Shown: piece after piece, positions 59,865 to 64,000 of the stretch
How the letters are laid out: every line of letters begins with the position of its first letter
Position numbering within the stretch: the first letter of the stretch is position 1
Assembly (NCBI RefSeq): GCF_028736035.1
Contig: NZ_CP117866.1
Location: 9,651,001-9,715,000, forward strand
Direction: 5' to 3'
DNA: 64,000 nucleotides
Source of the DNA: Streptomyces sp. T12
GTDB lineage: Bacteria; Actinomycetota; Actinomycetes; Streptomycetales; Streptomycetaceae
The notes under the pieces: generated by a model
The model's input: the letters and a program-made list of their open reading frames with translations, nothing else
Told to the model about the DNA's origin: nothing
The model's database searches: none
Program-made: the position numbers and the translations under genes

Positions 59865-61214
59865 CTAGTCCAGCGGCGCCGTCCGCCGCCACGGCCGCAG
59901 CGTCTCGATCCGCTCCGCCAGCGCCAGCAGATCCGCCTCCGTTCCGGGACGCCCCACCAGCTGTACGGCACAGGGCGCTCCGGAGGGCAGGGTGCCGAAC
60001 GGGATGGACATCGCGGGCCAGCCGGTGAGGTTCCACGGCGGGGTCAGCGGCGAGTAGTTGGTGTTGGCCATGATGTTGCGCAGCCAGCCCCGCTCGTGCC
60101 AGGGCTCCGACTTGGGAGAGCGGCGGGCGAGGGCGGGGGTCAGGAGCACGTCGTACTCGGCGAAGAACGGCTCCAGGCGCCGGCGCAGCTGCTCCCGGCT
60201 CGCCCCGCCCCGGACCTGACGCAGGAAGCGCCGGCCGACGGCCGCGTGGACCCGGGTCCGGCGGGCGAGCCGGCGCGGGTCGAGGCCCTCTGCGTCGACG
60301 GCCGTGCCCGCCGTCCAGTGGGCGAGCGAGGTGAGGCTCAGCGACATCGGGTAGGGCGGGTCGGCGCGCCGTACCTGGTGACCGGCCTTGATCAGCAGCC
60401 CCGCGGCCTCCCGGGCGGCGGTCGTATACGGCTTGCTGATGGCGACCCCGGTGAGCGGGCTGCGCAGGGACAGGGCGATCTTGTGCGTGCCGGGCGCGTC
60501 CTGGCGTACGACGTCGGTATCGGTGCCGGCGATGACCGACAGCATCAGACGGGCGTCCTCGACCGTCGTGGCCAGAGGGCCGTTCTCCGACATGCCGAAC
60601 CAGTCGCCGTCGCTGATGCCGGCCGGGACGACGCCGGTGCCGGGCTTGATGGTGACGAGGCCGCAGTTGGCCGCCGGTATGCGCAAGGAGCCCATGCCGT
60701 CGTTGCCGAGGGCGATCGGCGCCATGCCCGCGGCGACGGCGGCCGCGCTGCCGCCGGACGAACCACCCGCCGTGCGTGAGGTGTCCCACGGGTTGCGGGC
60801 GGTGCCGTGGACGCCCTCCGTGGTGCCGAAGACGCACAGCTCCGGCACGTTCGTCAGCCCGACGACCACCGCGCCGGCCGCCCGCAGCCGGGCCACGGTG
60901 ACGTGGTCGTGGTCGGCCGGGGTGTCCGGCGTCGCCGCGGAGCCGACGCGGTTGGACTCGCCGCGCACCGCGAGGTTGTCCTTGACGGCCATCGGCACGC
61001 CGGCCAGGGGCAGTTCGGCGAGGTCGGCACGCGAGCCGACCTCGTCGGCCTCGGCCAGTGCCGCCTCGGCCCGGACCACCCGGAAGGCGCCGACGCGGCC
61101 GTCCAGCCGCTCGATACGGGCCAGGTGCTCGGCCACCACCTCACGGGGTGTGGCCTGCTTCTCGCGTACGGCGGCGGCGATCTCCGCGGCGGTCCGGCCG
61201 ACCCAGCTGGTCAC
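59865..61214 (-). CDS. Amidase signature family protein
   Basis: 449 residues. The Ser-cisSer-Lys triad is present: Lys78 in MAVKDN, Ser153 in AGGSSGGSAAAV and Ser176 in GNDGMGSLRIPAANCG. The last motif has GMGS instead of the usual GGS, which is still compatible with activity. The end NLTGWPAMSIPFGTLPSGAP is also typical. It hydrolyses an amide bond, perhaps of an aryl or fatty amide; the substrate is not known. GTG 61214 is chosen over the longer upstream start. Divergent from the GH20 gene. Confidence 0.9.
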   Translation of the reverse strand: MTSWVGRTAAEIAAAVREKQATPREVVAEHLARIERLDGRVGAFRVVRAEAALAEADEVGSRADLAELPLAGVPMAVKDNLAVRGESNRVGSAATPDTPADHDHVTVARLRAAGAVVVGLTNVPELCVFGTTEGVHGTARNPWDTSRTAGGSSGGSAAAVAAGMAPIALGNDGMGSLRIPAANCGLVTIKPGTGVVPAGISDGDWFGMSENGPLATTVEDARLMLSVIAGTDTDVVRQDAPGTHKIALSLRSPLTGVAISKPYTTAAREAAGLLIKAGHQVRRADPPYPMSLSLTSLAHWTAGTAVDAEGLDPRRLARRTRVHAAVGRRFLRQVRGGASREQLRRRLEPFFAEYDVLLTPALARRSPKSEPWHERGWLRNIMANTNYSPLTPPWNLTGWPAMSIPFGTLPSGAPCAVQLVGRPGTEADLLALAERIETLRPWRRTAPLD

Positions 61215-61423
61215 GGGCCCTCCCCAGGGCTTACTCACGAGTATGTAGGAGCACTCTGCCCGGCGGCGCGCCCGGCGTCGAGGGGGTGCGGCGCTTGGAT
61301 GTGCGGCGCTTGGATATTCGGGAGGGTCTTCTTGGACTTTTCGCGCCACCGCTCCTCCGTGCGGCCCCGCTGACCTGCGCATCATCCGACCAATGAGTCA
61401 GGGCAGTGCTCTTCGCGGCCCAT

Positions 61424-61452
61424 TGACAGCCCCTGGGGCCCGCCCAATGATC
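61424..61452 (+). promoter_or_regulatory. Candidate promoter of the GH20 gene
   Basis: TTGACA (61424-61429) and AATGAT (61447-61452) are 17 bases apart, with CCAATGA-type sequences repeated at 61391 and 61445. It would start an mRNA about 20 bases before the ATG at 61479. Confidence 0.45.
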
Positions 61453-61478
61453 AGACATCCGATGAATGGGGGTGCCTC

Positions 61479-63338
61479 ATGAGGAGACGCTTGAAAACAG
61501 CCGGTGTCCTGGCGGCACTGACGCTGTTCTTCGCGGCGTCGGTGCCGGCCTCGGCGTCGGCGTCGGCGGTCGCGGAGGAGGAGCAGAGGGCGGCGGTCAC
61601 GCCGGTCACGGTGCCCGCCCTGGCCGACTGGACCCCGGCATCCGGCAGTTACACCTACGAGCGCACCGCCCGCCTCGTGGCCGACAGCGCGAGCGAACGG
61701 CGGGTCGCCGACACCCTCGCCGACGACCTCCGCGACGCGGGACACGGCACGGTTGCCGTGGTGCGCGGCGGTGCTCGACCCGGTGACATCGTTATCGACG
61801 TCCAGCCCGCCCGGACCTCCCTCGGCGCGGAGGGCTACGAACTGCGCGCGGGCAACCGGCTGTCGGTGACCGCGGCGAGCGAGACCGGCGCCTTCTACGG
61901 CACCCGCACCCTCCTCCAGCTCCTGGCCCAGGGCGACCGCATCCCCGCCGGCCGCACGGTCGACGTACCGCGCTACAAGGAGCGGGGCGTCGGCGTCTGC
62001 GCCTGCTACATCCACGTCTCGATGCCCTGGCTGGAGAACCTGGTCCGCGAGATGGCGTACCACAAGCTCAACCAGCTGCTCCTCGAACTGAAGGTGAAGA
62101 GCGACGCCCATCCCGAGGCCAACACCTGGGGCTACTACACCAAGGACGAGATGCGCCGCCTGGTCGCCCTCGGCGACAAGTACCACGTCGAGATCATTCC
62201 CGAGATCAACTCGCCGGGCCACATGGACCCGTGGATCGAGAACCGCCCGGATCTCCAGCTGACCGACTCCGACGGCAACAAGCAGCCCGCGCGCCTCGAC
62301 ATCACCCGGCCCGAGGCCTTCGCCTACTACACGAGCCTGATCGACGAGTACGCACAGGTCTTCACCGCCACGTCCTGGCACATGGGAGCCGACGAGTACA
62401 TGCTCGGCTCCGACTTCGCCAAGTACCCGCAGATCCTGAAGTACGCGCAGGACAGGTACGGCCCCGACGCCACACCCCAGGACGCGTTCATCGACTTCGT
62501 CAACCGCGTCCACGCCTACGCGGCGGGCAAGGGCAGGCAACTGCGCATCTGGAACGACGGGCTCACCGGCGCCAACACCGTGCCCGTGGCCGCGGGCACG
62601 ACGGTCGAGCACTGGCTGAACGTGGCGACGAAACCCAGCCAACTCCGAGCCCAGGGCTACCCGTTGATGAATGCCGCATACGCCCTGTACCTGGTCCGCG
62701 GCGGCTTCCACAGCGACACCAAGGGGCTGTACGACCAGAGCTGGGACCCGCGCAGCTTCGAGGGCGAGAAGCTCGCCTCCCGCGACGGCATCACCGGCGC
62801 GAAGATCAGCCTCTGGCCCGACAACGGCCGCGGCGAGACCGAGAACGAGGTCGCCGTCGCCCTGTGGCCCGCGCTCCGGCACATCGCCCAGGCGACCTGG
62901 GGCGATCCACACCCCGACGCCACGTACGCCGAGTTCACCGCACGCGGCACGGCTGTCGGGCACGCGCCGGGGTGGCGGGATCCGGCCCGGGTGCCGGTGG
63001 CGGACGGGTCGTACACCTTCCGGACGGGCGGCCGGTCCTTCGAGGCCGAGGTTGAGCGCACAGCCGACGGCTATGCCACCGTGCGGACGGCCGACGGCTG
63101 CCTCGAGGTGCGCGGCGGGAAGCTCACGCTCAATGTGCCGCTGCAGCCCGGGGCGGAGGCGGCGCCTCAAGCGTGCGATCCGCGGAACACCCTCCAGCGC
63201 TGGCAGTTGGAGCCCACCTCAGGTGGCTACCGACTGGTCAACGCCATCACCCGGATGACGGTGAGCGTGACGGACGACGGCCGGCTCGTGCAGTACCCGC
63301 CGGACCAGCGCACGCCCGCCGTATGGCAACTGAGCTGA
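61479..63338 (+). CDS. Secreted GH20 beta-N-acetylhexosaminidase
   Basis: 619 residues with a Sec signal (MRRRLKTAGVLAALTLFFAA to ASA). The N-terminal alpha/beta domain precedes a GH20 TIM barrel, with GAFYGTRTLLQLLAQGD, RGVGVCACYIHVSMPWLENL and EINSPGHMDPWI. The catalytic Asp-Glu pair is in WHMGADEYM (D305, E306). The last ~100 residues resemble a degenerate ricin/beta-trefoil-type carbohydrate-binding segment (NTLQRWQLEPTSGGYRLVNA). It releases GlcNAc or GalNAc from glycans or chitin fragments outside the cell. ATG 61479. It is 24 bases before a fucosidase gene, so they are likely cotranscribed. Confidence 0.93.
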   Translation: MRRRLKTAGVLAALTLFFAASVPASASASAVAEEEQRAAVTPVTVPALADWTPASGSYTYERTARLVADSASERRVADTLADDLRDAGHGTVAVVRGGARPGDIVIDVQPARTSLGAEGYELRAGNRLSVTAASETGAFYGTRTLLQLLAQGDRIPAGRTVDVPRYKERGVGVCACYIHVSMPWLENLVREMAYHKLNQLLLELKVKSDAHPEANTWGYYTKDEMRRLVALGDKYHVEIIPEINSPGHMDPWIENRPDLQLTDSDGNKQPARLDITRPEAFAYYTSLIDEYAQVFTATSWHMGADEYMLGSDFAKYPQILKYAQDRYGPDATPQDAFIDFVNRVHAYAAGKGRQLRIWNDGLTGANTVPVAAGTTVEHWLNVATKPSQLRAQGYPLMNAAYALYLVRGGFHSDTKGLYDQSWDPRSFEGEKLASRDGITGAKISLWPDNGRGETENEVAVALWPALRHIAQATWGDPHPDATYAEFTARGTAVGHAPGWRDPARVPVADGSYTFRTGGRSFEAEVERTADGYATVRTADGCLEVRGGKLTLNVPLQPGAEAAPQACDPRNTLQRWQLEPTSGGYRLVNAITRMTVSVTDDGRLVQYPPDQRTPAVWQLS

Positions 63339-63362
63339 GGACCTGACCCGAGGAGCCGTCCC

Positions 63363-64000
63363 ATGGCCGTTTCCCGACGCGTCTTCGTCGCGACCGCCGC
63401 CGTCCTCGCCGCGACCGGCGCCACAAGACCCGCACTGGCGGCACACCGAGCAGCCGCCGCACCCACCGCCGCCGCGGAAGACCCCCGCTACCGCATCCCC
63501 GTCAGCCCCGACGACACCGAGGCCGACCTCGTCCGCAAGGCGTCCCAAGTCCGCCCCACCGCACGACAGATCGCCTGGCAGCTCCTGGAGCGCACCGCGT
63601 TCCTGCACTTCGGCGTGAACACCTTCACCGGCCTGGAGTGGGGCACCGGCGACGAGGACCCGGACGTGTTCCAGCCGACCGGCCTCGACACTGACCAGTG
63701 GGCCCGCGCCCTGCGCGACGGCGGCTTCCGGCTAGCCATCCTCACCGTCAAGCACCACGACGGCTTCGTGCTCCACCAGTCCCGCTACACCGACCACTCG
63801 GTGGCATCCAGCAGTTGGCGCGACGGCCAGGGCGACGTCCTGCGTTCCTTCGCGGACTCCATGCGGCGCCACGGCATCAAGGTCGGCGTCTACATCTCAC
63901 CCGCCGACGAGAACCAGTACCTCCACGGCGTCTACGCCAACGGCAGCGCCCGCGCCGACCGCACGATCCCCACCCTCCTCGACGGCGACGACCGCACTCC
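63363..64000 (+). CDS. TAT-exported GH29 alpha-L-fucosidase (partial, 3' end beyond window)
   Basis: 212 codons are visible. The N-terminus MAVSRRVFVATAAVLAATGA has a twin-arginine SRRVF signal. The GH29 barrel begins RQIAWQLLERTAFLHFGVNT, with LRDGGFRLAILTVKHHDGFV (the conserved TxKHHDGF motif) and DVLRSFADSMRRHGIKVGVY following, so the family is clear. The catalytic nucleophile lies beyond the window. The gene follows the GH20 gene by 24 bases, and together they would strip fucose and hexosamine from complex glycans. Confidence 0.92.
   Translation, partial: MAVSRRVFVATAAVLAATGATRPALAAHRAAAAPTAAAEDPRYRIPVSPDDTEADLVRKASQVRPTARQIAWQLLERTAFLHFGVNTFTGLEWGTGDEDPDVFQPTGLDTDQWARALRDGGFRLAILTVKHHDGFVLHQSRYTDHSVASSSWRDGQGDVLRSFADSMRRHGIKVGVYISPADENQYLHGVYANGSARADRTIPTLLDGDDRT

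Overview
The window is chromosomal DNA from a high-GC actinomycete, almost certainly a Streptomyces. GC content is about 70% or more, third codon positions are overwhelmingly G or C, GTG starts are common, genes are short-spaced, and many products are typical of the genus (monomeric isocitrate dehydrogenase, WS/DGAT acyltransferase, transglycosylase/LysM/M23 cell-wall protein, LAL-type LuxR regulator, TAT-exported glycosidases). I see no tRNA, rRNA, CRISPR array, transposase or prophage gene.

Region by region. 1-5290: a broken GNAT gene, then an organosulfur-type cluster. A 28-codon cysteine-ending leader peptide precedes two intact flavin-dependent (LLM) monooxygenases. A third LLM gene is cut off; together with a headless WYL regulator it brackets an uncharacterised gene, forming a rearrangement scar. 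5290-14312: the most interesting block. It holds a signal-less astacin-type metallopeptidase, a LAL/LuxR ATPase regulator, a CHAT (caspase-like) protein, a subtilisin, an ECF-like sigma factor and a translationally coupled small partner. The two divergent promoter gaps share a bipartite DNA element with identical spacing. 14322-22000: housekeeping genes (N-formylglutamate amidohydrolase-like, DUF5713, YcaQ-like winged helix, icd, M1 peptidase, MscS channel).

22000-29823: a sugar-kinase remnant, a radical SAM protein, a VOC remnant, and an MBL/NTF2 pair that shares an operator-like sequence with a nearby MarR gene. These are followed by an enoyl-CoA hydratase-like gene, a UPF0104 membrane protein, and an ABC exporter under a textbook SoxR box with a probably leaderless mRNA. 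29996-45458: a secreted GH2 beta-galactosidase with an inserted LamG-like domain, panD, a small GNAT plus racemase pair, a proline-rich 106-residue protein, 6-phosphogluconate dehydrogenase, a cell-wall hydrolase, a DMT transporter, an FhuF-like 2Fe-2S protein, glgA-glgC for glycogen, and a DMT transporter/TetR divergent pair with two operators.

45671-55288: WS/DGAT, a zinc-ribbon-fused SDR with an altered active site, and a minus-strand run of degenerate HD protein, SDR, large TPR-CHAT protein, small protein and four-helix membrane protein. This is a second candidate CHAT-protease module. 55289-64000: a 57-codon conserved-looking small gene, a GNAT whose start codon sits in a perfect hairpin, a TetR(WHG)-GDSL hydrolase pair, a Vps62-like lipoprotein, an amidase, a secreted GH20 hexosaminidase and the start of a TAT-exported GH29 fucosidase that runs off the window.

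Together the genes describe a soil saprophyte: secreted glycan degradation, scavenging of organic sulfur, carbon storage (glycogen and neutral lipid), redox-drug efflux, and two separate CHAT-protease loci that look like regulated proteolytic or conflict systems.
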